Assembly: GCF_004919105.1 (NCBI RefSeq)
Contig: NZ_STGK01000002.1
Span: forward strand, 372,001-436,000
Direction: 5' to 3'
DNA from: Nocardioides sp. GY 10113
GTDB lineage: Bacteria > Actinomycetota > Actinomycetes > Propionibacteriales > Nocardioidaceae
Length of the DNA: 64,000 bases
Part shown: positions 41,810-49,798 of the stretch, one piece after another
How the letters are laid out: the number at the start of each line of letters is the position of its first letter
How positions within the stretch are numbered: position 1 is the first letter of the stretch
Program-made: the position numbers and the translations under genes
Notes under the pieces: model-generated
The model's input: only the letters and a program-made list of their open reading frames with translations
Databases searched by the model: none
Told to the model about the DNA's origin: nothing

Positions 41810-43789
41810 TCAGGCTCCCGTCGTGGCGTGGGCGTGCATCAGGACATCGGTGACCGGGCTCGGGTCGGACCGCAGCCCGGCGCAGTCGGCCGACAGGGCG
41901 ATCCGACCGCGGTCGAGCACGTAGGCGCGGTGCGCCAGGTCGAGTGCGACCGGCACCGACTGCTCGACCACGAGGACCGCGGTGCCTCGGGCGTTGATGG
42001 TGCGCACCATCGCCGCCAGCTGATCGACCACCGACGGCGCCAGGCCGAGCGAGAACTCGTCGATCATCAGGACCTCGGGGTCCCCGATCAGCCCCTGGGC
42101 GACGGCGAGCATCTGGTGCTGGCCGCCGGACAGGGTGGCGGCGACCTGGCGCCGCCGCTGGGCGATCCACGGGAACTCGGCGTAGATCTCCTCCAGCGCC
42201 GCCTCGGCGGCAGCATGCTCGCCGGCGATCCGTCGGGCGAACATCCGCAGGTTCTCCTCGACCGTCATCGCCCCGAACACCGCGTGCCCGCCGACGACCA
42301 GGCTGACGCCCAGCCGGGCACGGGCCGCGGCGCTGGCCCGGCTGACCTCGACGCCGTGGAAGTCGATGCGCCCGCGGGCGGGCTGCTGGAGGCCCGCGAG
42401 CGTGCGGAGCAGGGTGGTCTTGCCGGCGCCGTTGTTGCCGATCAGTGCCACCACCTCGGCGCGCCGGATCTCCAGGTCGACGTCGGTCAGCACGCCGATG
42501 CCGCCGAGCGTCACGCTGGCCCGCCGGGCGGCGAGGATCACGTCGCCGCTGGCGCCCGCCGTCGTGGACGCGAGCTCCTCGCGCACCCGCCCGACCTCGT
42601 AGGCGTCCGCGGCCACGACGGCGCGCACGTCCGCGGGGAAGGTGATCGTCGGGGCCGGACGGCTCCGCCGCAGCTTCAGCGCGATCGCCACGTGCACCGC
42701 GATCAGCACCAGCGACACGGCGAGCAGGATGGTGTGCGCCGGCTCGACGTCGAACGCGAGCTGGCTGAGCAGGTAGGTGAACAGCAGGGCGTAGGAGATG
42801 TAGCCGTTGACGGTGCGCAGGTTCCAGCGCGGGTTGGGGAAGCCGAAGATGGAGAACGAGTACACCGCGTGGCAGATCAGCGCCGCGGTCGAGATCCCCT
42901 GGACCAGGACGTCGGCCGTGCCGACCCACGTCTCCGCCGTGCCGGTGGTGTGGTCGTGCCACCAGCCGAGCGCGTACGAGCCGGGGAAGACGATCGCCAA
43001 CGTCACCCCGAGGTAACGGTTCCACCGGGTCGAGCGCCGCTTGCGCTCGGCCCGCTCGTTGTCGTCGCGGCCGCCGGCCGGTCCGAGCAGCGCGGGACCG
43101 CCGGCGTGCTGGCGGGCGCCGCGCTTGCGGGCCGCCTTGCGCTCCTCCTCCACCCGGAGCGACTGGAGTCCGGTGAGGACGATGCCGGCCAGCAGCAGGA
43201 GCTCACCGGTGTTGCTGAGCACCGGGTTGCTGGCCCAGAAGGCGGCGATCACGAACATCGCGACGGCGCCGAGGAACATCCAGTGGCTGCGACCGTAGCG
43301 GGCGATCGCCCCGCCCAGCAGCAGCAGGCAGACGACGGTGACGATCTCCTTGATCGGCGCGCCGCCGGCACTGGTGTGGCCGTAGGAGAGCAGCCCGTTC
43401 TTGTACACCGGCGCCAGGTGCAGCTTCACAACGTCGTCGAGCACGCCGAGCATGATCGCGATGTAGACCACGAAGCCCCACCCGGTCGCCGCCTCGCGGC
43501 GGCTGAACCGGGCGATCCCGAACCGGGAGGCGCAGGTGAAGGCGAACATCACCAGCAGTGGCGTGCCGAGCGCGTGCCCGGCGTACCGGGGCATGCTGAG
43601 GACGTGCAGCACGTCGCCCTCGCCGATGGTCCTGCCGAGTGCCAGGATCGCGTTGTCGTAGACGAGCGCCGCCGTGACCAGGACGGGGATCGCCCAGTCC
43701 CAGGAACGGGTACGGCGCAGCGTGCGCAGCGCGATGACGAAGAGCCCCAGCTGGCAGATCGCGACCAGGGCGAGGGCGACGGCCGTCAC
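41810..43789 (-). CDS. Multi-TM domain fused to LivF-type ABC ATPase
   Basis: 659-aa fusion. Residues 1-212 contain about seven TM helices, 213-257 is a charged cytoplasmic stretch, and 258-375 add about four helices. Residues about 416-655 are a LivF ATPase with Walker A GNNGAGKTT (451-459), signature LSGGQ (553-557) and Walker B LMIDEFSLGLAP (574-585). The membrane half resembles neither LivH nor LivM; its motifs (YDNAILALGRTIGEGD, MPRYAGHALGTPLL) are not ones I recognise. Since LivHM are already provided by the next gene, this domain may be a sensor, an extra permease or an anchoring module. GTG 43789 is 1 nt past the binding-protein stop: same operon. Confidence 0.83.
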   Translation of the reverse strand: MTAVALALVAICQLGLFVIALRTLRRTRSWDWAIPVLVTAALVYDNAILALGRTIGEGDVLHVLSMPRYAGHALGTPLLVMFAFTCASRFGIARFSRREAATGWGFVVYIAIMLGVLDDVVKLHLAPVYKNGLLSYGHTSAGGAPIKEIVTVVCLLLLGGAIARYGRSHWMFLGAVAMFVIAAFWASNPVLSNTGELLLLAGIVLTGLQSLRVEEERKAARKRGARQHAGGPALLGPAGGRDDNERAERKRRSTRWNRYLGVTLAIVFPGSYALGWWHDHTTGTAETWVGTADVLVQGISTAALICHAVYSFSIFGFPNPRWNLRTVNGYISYALLFTYLLSQLAFDVEPAHTILLAVSLVLIAVHVAIALKLRRSRPAPTITFPADVRAVVAADAYEVGRVREELASTTAGASGDVILAARRASVTLGGIGVLTDVDLEIRRAEVVALIGNNGAGKTTLLRTLAGLQQPARGRIDFHGVEVSRASAAARARLGVSLVVGGHAVFGAMTVEENLRMFARRIAGEHAAAEAALEEIYAEFPWIAQRRRQVAATLSGGQHQMLAVAQGLIGDPEVLMIDEFSLGLAPSVVDQLAAMVRTINARGTAVLVVEQSVPVALDLAHRAYVLDRGRIALSADCAGLRSDPSPVTDVLMHAHATTGA

Positions 43790-43790
43790 G

Positions 43791-45137
43791 TCAGGAACCC
43801 GCGGTGAAGGCGAGCTCGTCGTCGCCGTAGACGAACGAGCTGGACTTCGGGTCCCAGGTGAGCACGTGGTAGACGCTCGCCGGGGCGTAGACGTCGCCGC
43901 TCAGGTCCGTACCGAGCGACATGGCGGCCTGCCAGTCGGAGTCGGCGGCGTTCTCGGCGACGTTCGCCGCGTTGAGGACGTCACCGTCCTCGCCACCCGC
44001 GGCCTGGAGCAGGGTGAGCGCGTCGCAGTACTGGAACGCGGTCGCCGAGCTCGCACGGTCGGTCAGGTCCACGCCGCCCTCGGCGAGGGCGTCCACGCAG
44101 GTCTGCTCGGCGTCGTTGGCCGGGAAGTCGTCGTTGCGGACGTCCTTGGGCGGAAGGAAGCCGATGCCGGAGACGTAGTCCATCGATCCCGGCGGGAAGA
44201 TCTGCGCGTTGTCGGAGAAGAACCCGGGCAGGTCGAACGAGTTCAGCGCGTACGCCGGCGCGAAGCCGGTCTGGCCGCCGAAGAACATGAACTGCGCCGC
44301 GGTGTCGGGGTTGCCGAGCACCAGGACCTTCTCGACCTTGTCGCGCTGCATGGTGCCGATCGCGGACTGGATGGAGGCGCCGGTGGCGTCGGTCGGGTCG
44401 AAGGTGGCGACGGTGACGGCGTCGATGCCGCCCGCCTCCAGGGCCGGGACCACCCGGTCCTCGACGACCGCGGCCGCGGCGTCGGTCATCTTCTGCGCGA
44501 TGCCGACCTTGTCACCCGGGGCCAGCCAGCCGCTGGCGACCAGGCCCTCGACCTGGCCCGCCATGGCGGTGCCCCACTCCGGAAGGCTCGGGGTCCACAG
44601 GTACGGCGCGCTCTCCTCCAGGTCCGCCGCGGTGACCGGGGCCAGCGTCTGGTCGATCATCATCGTGTCGGCGCCGGCGTAACAGGCACGGGCGGTGCCC
44701 TGGTACTGGCCGCGCATGACCACCGCGAAGACCTCGTCGTCACGGGTGAAGGCCTGGCACAGCGCCTCCTCGGTCTGCGGGGAGTCGGTCGAGGTGTCGA
44801 ACTCCCGGATCACGGGCTCGACGGTGCGGCCGGCGATCCCGCCGTTGGCGTTGACCCAGTCCACGAGGGCGTTGATGGTCTCCTCGGCCGGCGGCTCCTC
44901 GGGGGTGACGAAGCCGGAGTTGCCGGCCGTGTCGTCCTTGAGCGCGATGAACCCGATCTTGACGGTGTCGTCGGAGACGCCGGGGCCGGGCTCGCCGGCG
45001 TCGACGGCGCTGGGCTCGGAGTCGGAGGCGGTCGAGGAGCAGGCGGCGAGGGTGGAGCCGGCGACCACGAGGGCCGCGGCGGCCAGGCCGCGTCGTACGA
45101 CGGCGGACCGGGCAGGCAGGAGCGAGCTGCGAATCAT
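43791..45137 (-). CDS. ABC transporter substrate-binding lipoprotein (LivJ/type 1 periplasmic-binding family)
   Basis: 448-aa binding lipoprotein. The signal peptide (RRGLAAAALVVAGSTLAAC) ends in lipobox LAAC with Cys33 as the lipidation site. The mature part starts SSTASDSEPS and has the two-lobed Peripla_BP_6 fold (DTVKIGFIALKDDTAGNSGF; LVDWVNANGGIAGRTVEPVIREFDT near 88-112). It captures an amino acid, amide or similar ligand outside the membrane and delivers it to the fused LivHMG/LivF permease. Ligand unknown; several Cys in the mature domain (CQAF, ARACYAG, QTCVDAL, FQYCDAL) suggest disulfides. ATG 45137 follows AAGGAA. Confidence 0.9.
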   Translation of the reverse strand: MIRSSLLPARSAVVRRGLAAAALVVAGSTLAACSSTASDSEPSAVDAGEPGPGVSDDTVKIGFIALKDDTAGNSGFVTPEEPPAEETINALVDWVNANGGIAGRTVEPVIREFDTSTDSPQTEEALCQAFTRDDEVFAVVMRGQYQGTARACYAGADTMMIDQTLAPVTAADLEESAPYLWTPSLPEWGTAMAGQVEGLVASGWLAPGDKVGIAQKMTDAAAAVVEDRVVPALEAGGIDAVTVATFDPTDATGASIQSAIGTMQRDKVEKVLVLGNPDTAAQFMFFGGQTGFAPAYALNSFDLPGFFSDNAQIFPPGSMDYVSGIGFLPPKDVRNDDFPANDAEQTCVDALAEGGVDLTDRASSATAFQYCDALTLLQAAGGEDGDVLNAANVAENAADSDWQAAMSLGTDLSGDVYAPASVYHVLTWDPKSSSFVYGDDELAFTAGS

Positions 45138-45291
45138 CTGAGGTTCCTTTGCTGAGGAGATCGGCCCCCGCGGGCGCTCCGAGCGACCGGACGGCGCGGC
45201 GCACAGGTGGCGCACGGGCACGGCGGGTCGGCCGGACGGCGGGGATGGCTACGCGTTGCGGCGCAGCCGACGGCCCACGGGTCGCGGGGCG

Positions 45292-45840
45292 TCAGCAGGG
45301 CAGGGCGCAGCGGGGCGGGGATCTCATTCCGCAGTGATGGGCGATCTCGGTCGGGACGCGGAGCACGTCCACCAGGGAGATCAGGAGCCGGGCAGGCGTC
45401 TCCACCACCGGGCTCGGGGTGACCATCCGGACGATGGCGCGGGCGCACCGGCCCGTCACCCGCGCGCCGACCGCGACCATCGCGACGACGGCGGCGAGGG
45501 CGAGGGCGAGGGCGTGCTGGAGGAGGAGCCGGCCGAGGTCGGGGGCGCCTGCGCTGCCGCCGGCGCGGTTGACCCACTCGACGCCGATGCCGCTGTAGAG
45601 CTCCTGGGCGGCGAAGAGCACCGCGGTGCTGGCCCCGACCGCCCGGAGCGGGTCGCCGGAGGCGCACCAGCCGGCGCCCAGGACTCGGGCGACGACCACC
45701 AGCACCGGCACGGCGGCGAGGGAGAGCACGAGCATCCCGGACACGTCGTGGCCGGCCAGCGGGCCTTGGAGCGCGAGCAGCAGGGCGAACATCGCGAGCC
45801 CACGGCGCCGCCCACCAGGGTGGCGTAGCGACTGGCTCAT
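45292..45840 (-). CDS. Small membrane protein, unknown, first gene of the ABC operon
   Basis: 182-aa integral membrane protein with about four hydrophobic segments: 15-30 (LAMFALLLALQGPLAG), 33-55 (VSGMLVLSLAAVPVLVVVARVLG), 67-85 (AVGASTAVLFAAQELYSGIG) and 105-127 (LLLQHALALALAAVVAMVAVGA). I do not recognise a family. The C-terminus is Arg/Cys-containing and cytoplasmic by the positive-inside rule. ATG 45840 has GGGAG 9 nt upstream, and it lies between the strong promoter at 45882-45909 and the binding-protein gene (154 nt gap), so it is probably transcribed with the transporter and may be an accessory subunit. Confidence 0.68.
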   Translation of the reverse strand: MSQSLRHPGGRRRGLAMFALLLALQGPLAGHDVSGMLVLSLAAVPVLVVVARVLGAGWCASGDPLRAVGASTAVLFAAQELYSGIGVEWVNRAGGSAGAPDLGRLLLQHALALALAAVVAMVAVGARVTGRCARAIVRMVTPSPVVETPARLLISLVDVLRVPTEIAHHCGMRSPPRCALPC

Positions 45841-45881
45841 CGAGCACTCCCAACGGGGGACGGCGAAGCGATGAACTGGAA

Positions 45882-45931
45882 AATATATGCTAGACGATCA
45901 GTCGTCCAGTGTTTCCCGACGATTCATCGTC
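45882..45931 (-). promoter_or_regulatory. ABC operon promoter with two GACGA-N4-TCGTC operators
   Basis: On the minus strand TATATT (45887-45882) is a good -10 box about 40 nt before ATG 45840. Directly upstream is CTAGACGA-TCAG-TCGTCCAG (45890-45909), and 25 bp further is GACGA-TTCA-TCGTC (45918-45931). Both share the dyad GACGA-N4-TCGTC at positions 45893-45906 and 45918-45931. Two turns-plus spacing and location over the -35 region point to repression. The binder may be the adjacent IclR protein. Confidence 0.65.
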
Positions 45932-46060
45932 AGCCGTGACCGCGCAACCCGCCAGCACGCACCAGCGCCGCGCTCGGAGACCCGACGCAGGCCCCGCTCA
46001 CGCGGCCCCACCCGGGCGCCGCGTGAGGGCCGTCGCCGATCGACGCTCTCGCCGAGCGGG

Positions 46061-46837
46061 TCAGCTGGAGCCCTCGTCCTCGATCGTACGGATCGCTCGG
46101 GCCGCGTCCTGCAGTGCGGGCAGGACGGCCCGGGCGCGCTCCTCGGACATCCGCATCGCCGGCGCCTGGACCGCGAGGAACAGGTTCGACCGACCCGGGT
46201 GCGGGATCGGGACCGCGGCGCAGACCAGGCCCTCCTGGTACTCCTCGAGGTCCAGCGCCCAGCCGCGCTCGCGGGTGGCCAGGAGCTCCTCCTCCAGCGC
46301 GTCGAGGTCGGTGATCGTGCGGGGCGTCGAGGCGGCGAGGCGGGCCGGTTCGAGCAGCCGGCGACGCTGGCCCGGGGACATCTGGGACAGGCCCATCTTC
46401 CCGCTCGCCGTGCAGTGGATCGGCGCCCGCGCGCCGGCGTCGAGGACGAAGCGGAGCGGGTACGGGCTGTCGACGACGTCGACGTAGAGCACCTCGTTGC
46501 CGGAGATCGTGGAGACCGCGCAGGTCTCCCCCAGGTCCTCGACCAGGTCGCGCAGGACCGCGTGCCGGGCGCCGTGCTGGGTGGCGTTGAGCAGCAGCGA
46601 CTCGGCGAACCTGCGCAACCGGGGCCCCGTGCCGTAGTGCCGCCCGTCGCCCTGGCGGATCAGCAGCCCGGCCCCCTCGAGCTGCTGCAGCATCCGGTGG
46701 AGGGTCGGCTTGGGGATCTGGGTCTCGGCCGTGAGGCTCTGCAGCGAGACGAAGGCGTCCTTGGCGACGATCAGCTCCATCAGTGCGAACAGTCGGATCG
46801 CCGGACTATCCTCGCCGACCGGGCCACTCTCGCTCAT
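46061..46837 (-). CDS. IclR family transcriptional regulator
   Basis: 258-aa IclR-type regulator. The winged HTH covers about residues 10-75 (IRLFALMELIVAKDAFVSLQSLTAETQIPKPTLHRMLQQLE, as a span), and the GAF-like effector domain about 85-255 includes the family stretch IHCTASGKMGLSQMSPGQRRRLL near 143-165 and RERGWALDLEEYQEGLVCAAVPI near 195-217. Effector unknown. It sits between the ABC operon and the divergent aminotransferase, so it probably controls uptake and catabolism of the same amino compound. ATG 46837 is chosen; an extension to 46921 would overlap the promoter region. Confidence 0.88.
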   Translation of the reverse strand: MSESGPVGEDSPAIRLFALMELIVAKDAFVSLQSLTAETQIPKPTLHRMLQQLEGAGLLIRQGDGRHYGTGPRLRRFAESLLLNATQHGARHAVLRDLVEDLGETCAVSTISGNEVLYVDVVDSPYPLRFVLDAGARAPIHCTASGKMGLSQMSPGQRRRLLEPARLAASTPRTITDLDALEEELLATRERGWALDLEEYQEGLVCAAVPIPHPGRSNLFLAVQAPAMRMSEERARAVLPALQDAARAIRTIEDEGSS

Positions 46838-46838
46838 G

Positions 46839-46944
46839 TTCCGAAGAATAGACGTTTCCGTTCTGTTAATTGAGACGAGCCGCGTTGACGACGCGTCGAG
46901 GGCACCCCTAGCGTTCGCCATATTCCGCTCTTTTGATCTTTCCG
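46839..46944. promoter_or_regulatory. Paired TTCCG repeats in the IclR-aminotransferase gap
   Basis: TTCCG occurs at 46839, 46856, 46923 and 46940, always on the plus strand. The distance within each pair is exactly 17 nt, and the pairs are separated by 84 nt start to start. One pair lies next to the IclR start and the other near the aminotransferase start. It could be a direct-repeat operator for IclR, or chance. Confidence 0.4.
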
Positions 46945-47016
46945 TCTCAAGAAGTCGAATACTGCGCGCCTTCGGGACGCGACCCCGATCCCTCCAGCAT
47001 CACGAGGAGCAGCCCC

Positions 47017-48357
47017 GTGCCCATCCCCCACGACCCCGCCGGCCGCGCCACCTACGAGCTCGACCGTGCCCACGTCTTCCACTCCTGGTCCGCGCAGAAG
47101 CACCTGGACCCGATGGTCGTCACCGGCGCGGAGGGGTCCTACCTCTGGGACGCCGACGGCACCCGCTTCCTCGACTTCTCCGGCCAGCTGATCTATACCA
47201 ACGTCGGCCACCAGCACCCCCGCGTGGTCGAGGCGATCCAGCGGCAGGCCGCGACGCTGTGCACCATCGCGCCGGCGCACGCCAACGACCAGCGCGCCCG
47301 GGCCGCGCAGCTGATCGCCGAGCGTGCTCCCGAGGGGATGAACAAGGTCTTCTTCACCAACGGCGGCGCCGACGCGGTCGAGCACGCGGTCCGGATGGCG
47401 CGCCTGCACACCGGCCGACGCAAGGTGCTCTCCCAGTTCCGCGGCTACCACGGCGGCACCTACCTGACCATGAACATGTCCGGCGACCACCGCCGCTGGC
47501 GCAACGACGACGGAGCCGCCGGCACCGTCCGGTTCTGGGGCCCGTTCCTCTACCGCTCCGCGTTCAACGCCACCACGCCCGAGGAGGAGTGCGAGCGCGC
47601 GCTGGCCCACCTCGAGGAGCTGATCCGGTTCGAGGGCCCCGACGCCTTCGCCGCCCTCGTCCTGGAGTCCGTCGTCGGCACCGCCGGCGTGATCCCGCCG
47701 CCGCCGGGCTACCTGGCCGGCGTGCGCGAGATCTGCGACCGCTACGGCATCGTCTACATCGCCGACGAGGTGATGGTCGGCTTCGGCCGCACCGGCTCCT
47801 GGTTCGCCTTCGAGCAGCACGGCGTCGCCCCCGACCTGATCACCTTCGCCAAGGGCGTCAACTCCGGCTACGTGCCGCTGGGCGGCGTCGTGATCAGCGA
47901 CCGGGTCGCGGCCACCTTCGACGACGTCGCCTACCCCGGTGGCCTCACCTACTCCGGCCACCCGCTGGCCTGCGCCGCCGCGGTGGCCACCATCGAGGCG
48001 ATGACCGAGGAGGGCATGGTCGAGAACGCCGCCGCGCTGGGCGGCCTGCTCGGTCCGGCCCTGCGCGAGCTCGCCGAGCGCCACCCCTCGGTCGGCGACG
48101 TGCGCGGCGTCGGCGCGTTCTGGGGCCTGGACCTCGTCGTCGACCGCACCACGAAGGAGCCGCTGGCGCCGTACGGCGGCAGCAGCCCGGCGATGCAGGC
48201 GACCCTGGCCGAGGCCACCCGCCGCGGCCTGCTCGCCTTCGCCAACTACAACCGGATCCACCTGGCGCCGCCGCTCAACGCGACGGAGGCTGAGATCAAG
48301 GAGGGCGTGGCGGCACTCGACCACGCGCTCGCCGTCGCCGACTCCCACACCCGCTGA
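47017..48357 (+). CDS. Class III aminotransferase (aspartate aminotransferase family, omega-type)
   Basis: 446-aa PLP-dependent transaminase. LDFSGQLIYTNVGHQHPRV near 52-70, TNGGADAVEHAVRMAR near 114-129, FRGYHGGTY, YIADEVMVGFGRTG (Asp250) and Schiff-base Lys279 in TFAKGVNSGYVPLGG are clear. It moves the amino group of an omega-amino acid, taurine-like or other amino compound to a 2-oxo acid. Context with an amino-compound ABC importer and IclR suggests it is the first catabolic step for the imported ligand. GTG 47017 has GAGGAG upstream. The SDR gene follows after 28 nt, so an aldehyde or ketone product could be handled next. Confidence 0.88.
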   Translation: MPIPHDPAGRATYELDRAHVFHSWSAQKHLDPMVVTGAEGSYLWDADGTRFLDFSGQLIYTNVGHQHPRVVEAIQRQAATLCTIAPAHANDQRARAAQLIAERAPEGMNKVFFTNGGADAVEHAVRMARLHTGRRKVLSQFRGYHGGTYLTMNMSGDHRRWRNDDGAAGTVRFWGPFLYRSAFNATTPEEECERALAHLEELIRFEGPDAFAALVLESVVGTAGVIPPPPGYLAGVREICDRYGIVYIADEVMVGFGRTGSWFAFEQHGVAPDLITFAKGVNSGYVPLGGVVISDRVAATFDDVAYPGGLTYSGHPLACAAAVATIEAMTEEGMVENAAALGGLLGPALRELAERHPSVGDVRGVGAFWGLDLVVDRTTKEPLAPYGGSSPAMQATLAEATRRGLLAFANYNRIHLAPPLNATEAEIKEGVAALDHALAVADSHTR

Positions 48358-48385
48358 CCACCGCACGAGACCCGAGGACCCCACC

Positions 48386-49153
48386 GTGACCAGCACCTAC
48401 CGCCTGCCCACCAGCCCGGACCAGCGCGTCGCCGTCGTCACCGGCGCCAGCAGCGGCATCGGCGAGGCGACCGCCCGCGCGCTCGCCGCCGCCGGCTACC
48501 GCGTCGTGCTCGGCGCCCGCCGCGTCGACCTGCTGGAGAGGATCGCCGCCGAGATCGGCGGCGTCGCGCTGGCCCTCGACGTCACCGACGACGCCTCGGT
48601 GGCCGCGTTCGCCGACCAGGTCAGCCGCTGCGACCTGCTGGTCAACAACGCCGGCGGCGCGCTCGGCGCCGACTCGGTGGCCGACGCGAACCTCGACGAC
48701 TGGCAGTGGATGTACGACGTCAACGTGCTCGGCACCGTGCGGATGATCCGCGCGCTGCTGCCCATCCTCGAGGCCTCCGACGATGCGCAGGTGATCAACA
48801 TCGGCTCGGTCGCGGCGCGCGAGCCCTACCGCGGCGGGGCCGGCTACAACGCCGCCAAGCACGCCGTCGCCGCGCTGACCCGGGTGCTCCGCATCGAGCT
48901 CCTCGGCAAGCCGGTTCGGGTCTGCGAGATCGACCCCGGCATGGTGCAGACCGACTTCAGCCTGGTCCGGTTCAAGGGCGACCAGGACAGGGCCGACGCC
49001 GTCTACGCCGGCGTCGACCCGTTGCGCGCCGAGGACGTCGCCGACGCCGTCACCTGGGTGGCCACCCGGCCGGCACGGGTCAACATCGACCAGATCCTGA
49101 TGCTGGCCCGCGACCAGAGCTCCGCCCAGGTGATCCACCGCAGGGAGGCCTGA
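48386..49153 (+). CDS. Short-chain dehydrogenase (YdfG/serine 3-dehydrogenase-like)
   Basis: 255-aa classical SDR. TGASSGIG (19-26), NNAGG at 87-91, catalytic Ser in INIGSVAAREPYRGG near 138-150, Y154-x3-K158 in GYNAAKHA. The segment CEIDPGMVQTDFSLVRFKGD near 184-203 is typical of the NADP-dependent 3-hydroxy acid dehydrogenase/serine dehydrogenase subgroup. It would interconvert an alcohol and a carbonyl in the pathway fed by the upstream transaminase. GTG 48386 is preceded by GAGGA. A strong hairpin follows directly, ending the operon. Confidence 0.87.
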   Translation: MTSTYRLPTSPDQRVAVVTGASSGIGEATARALAAAGYRVVLGARRVDLLERIAAEIGGVALALDVTDDASVAAFADQVSRCDLLVNNAGGALGADSVADANLDDWQWMYDVNVLGTVRMIRALLPILEASDDAQVINIGSVAAREPYRGGAGYNAAKHAVAALTRVLRIELLGKPVRVCEIDPGMVQTDFSLVRFKGDQDRADAVYAGVDPLRAEDVADAVTWVATRPARVNIDQILMLARDQSSAQVIHRREA

Positions 49154-49154
49154 C

Positions 49155-49199
49155 GCACCGCGCCCTGCGTGAGCCACACGGCCACGCAGGGCGCGGTGC
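49155..49199. terminator. Perfect 17-bp bidirectional terminator
   Basis: GCACCGCGCCCTGCGTG (49155-49171) pairs exactly with 49183-49199 around an 11-nt loop. It starts 2 nt past the SDR stop and ends in the stop codon of the convergent membrane protein gene. Confidence 0.8.
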
Positions 49200-49684
49200 T
49201 ACGCGTCCAGGGCCGGGCCGGCGGCGATCCCGACCCCTCGCAGCCGCAGCACCGAGAGGTGGCCCGCGATCATCAGCAGCCCGACGTACACGTCGTTCTC
49301 GATCCAGCCGAACGTCGTCTGCTGCTCCGGGCCGAACATCGAGGGGTAGACCAGGATCGAGATCGCCAGCAGCACGCCCAGGAACGCGAGCACCACCGCC
49401 TGCGCCCACCGGGCCTCCCGGCGGGCCAGCCAGGCGACGCCGAAGGCGGCGGCGTAGAACGCCCAGACGCCCGGGTCGCTGACCTCGAAGCCGGGATCGG
49501 CGATCCCCGCGGCCGAGGAGTAGATCGTGTGCGCGACGGAGAGCACGAACGCCGCGGCCAGCACCATCGACACCTGGCGGGCGTAGGTGGTGCGACGGAG
49601 GACGGCCACGGGTCGGCGCGGTGCGGTGCGGGCGGACTGGGTGCGTGCGGACTGGGTGCGTGCGGACTGGGCGCGTGCGGACAT
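49199..49684 (-). CDS. Small four-TM membrane protein, unknown
   Basis: 161-aa integral membrane protein. The first 25 residues are a basic, repetitive tail (SARAQSARTQSARTQSART) encoded by a 15-bp tandem array, then TM helices at about 37-58, 67-85, 92-110 and 125-145. The pattern VSMVLAAAFVLSVAHTIYSSAAGI and MFGPEQQTTFGWIENDVYVG is common in unnamed actinobacterial membrane proteins of this size. Function unknown. ATG 49684 has GAGGAGGCC upstream; longer readings to 49777 are not supported. The CPBP protease gene lies upstream on the same strand. Confidence 0.7.
   Translation of the reverse strand: MSARAQSARTQSARTQSARTAPRRPVAVLRRTTYARQVSMVLAAAFVLSVAHTIYSSAAGIADPGFEVSDPGVWAFYAAAFGVAWLARREARWAQAVVLAFLGVLLAISILVYPSMFGPEQQTTFGWIENDVYVGLLMIAGHLSVLRLRGVGIAAGPALDA
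49632..49682. repeat. 15-bp in-frame tandem repeat in the membrane protein N-terminus
   Basis: GCGGACTGGGTGCGT at 49632-49646 and 49647-49661, then a one-base variant at 49662-49676 and a partial copy. On the minus strand it encodes repeated TQSAR units. In-frame copy-number change would lengthen the basic tail without frameshift. Confidence 0.8.
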
Positions 49685-49798
49685 GGCGGCCTCCTCGGGC
49701 GTGGACGGCGGACGCTCCGCCGGCTCGCATCCAGGCTCACGCCGCGCGTCGGGCCGTCCCACCCACAGCGGGACCACACCTGGCCCACAGTGGCGCGC

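Noticed and set aside
41808..43025. In-frame extension of the LivHMG frame to 43025
   Set aside because: This part would be read out of frame through the TM-LivF gene; MAGFDLSG at 41807 with GGGAG is the proper start.
43674..45155. 493-codon plus-strand frame opposite the binding-protein gene
   Set aside because: Low-complexity Arg/Gly/Val composition; the minus-strand gene has a signal peptide, lipobox and complete fold.
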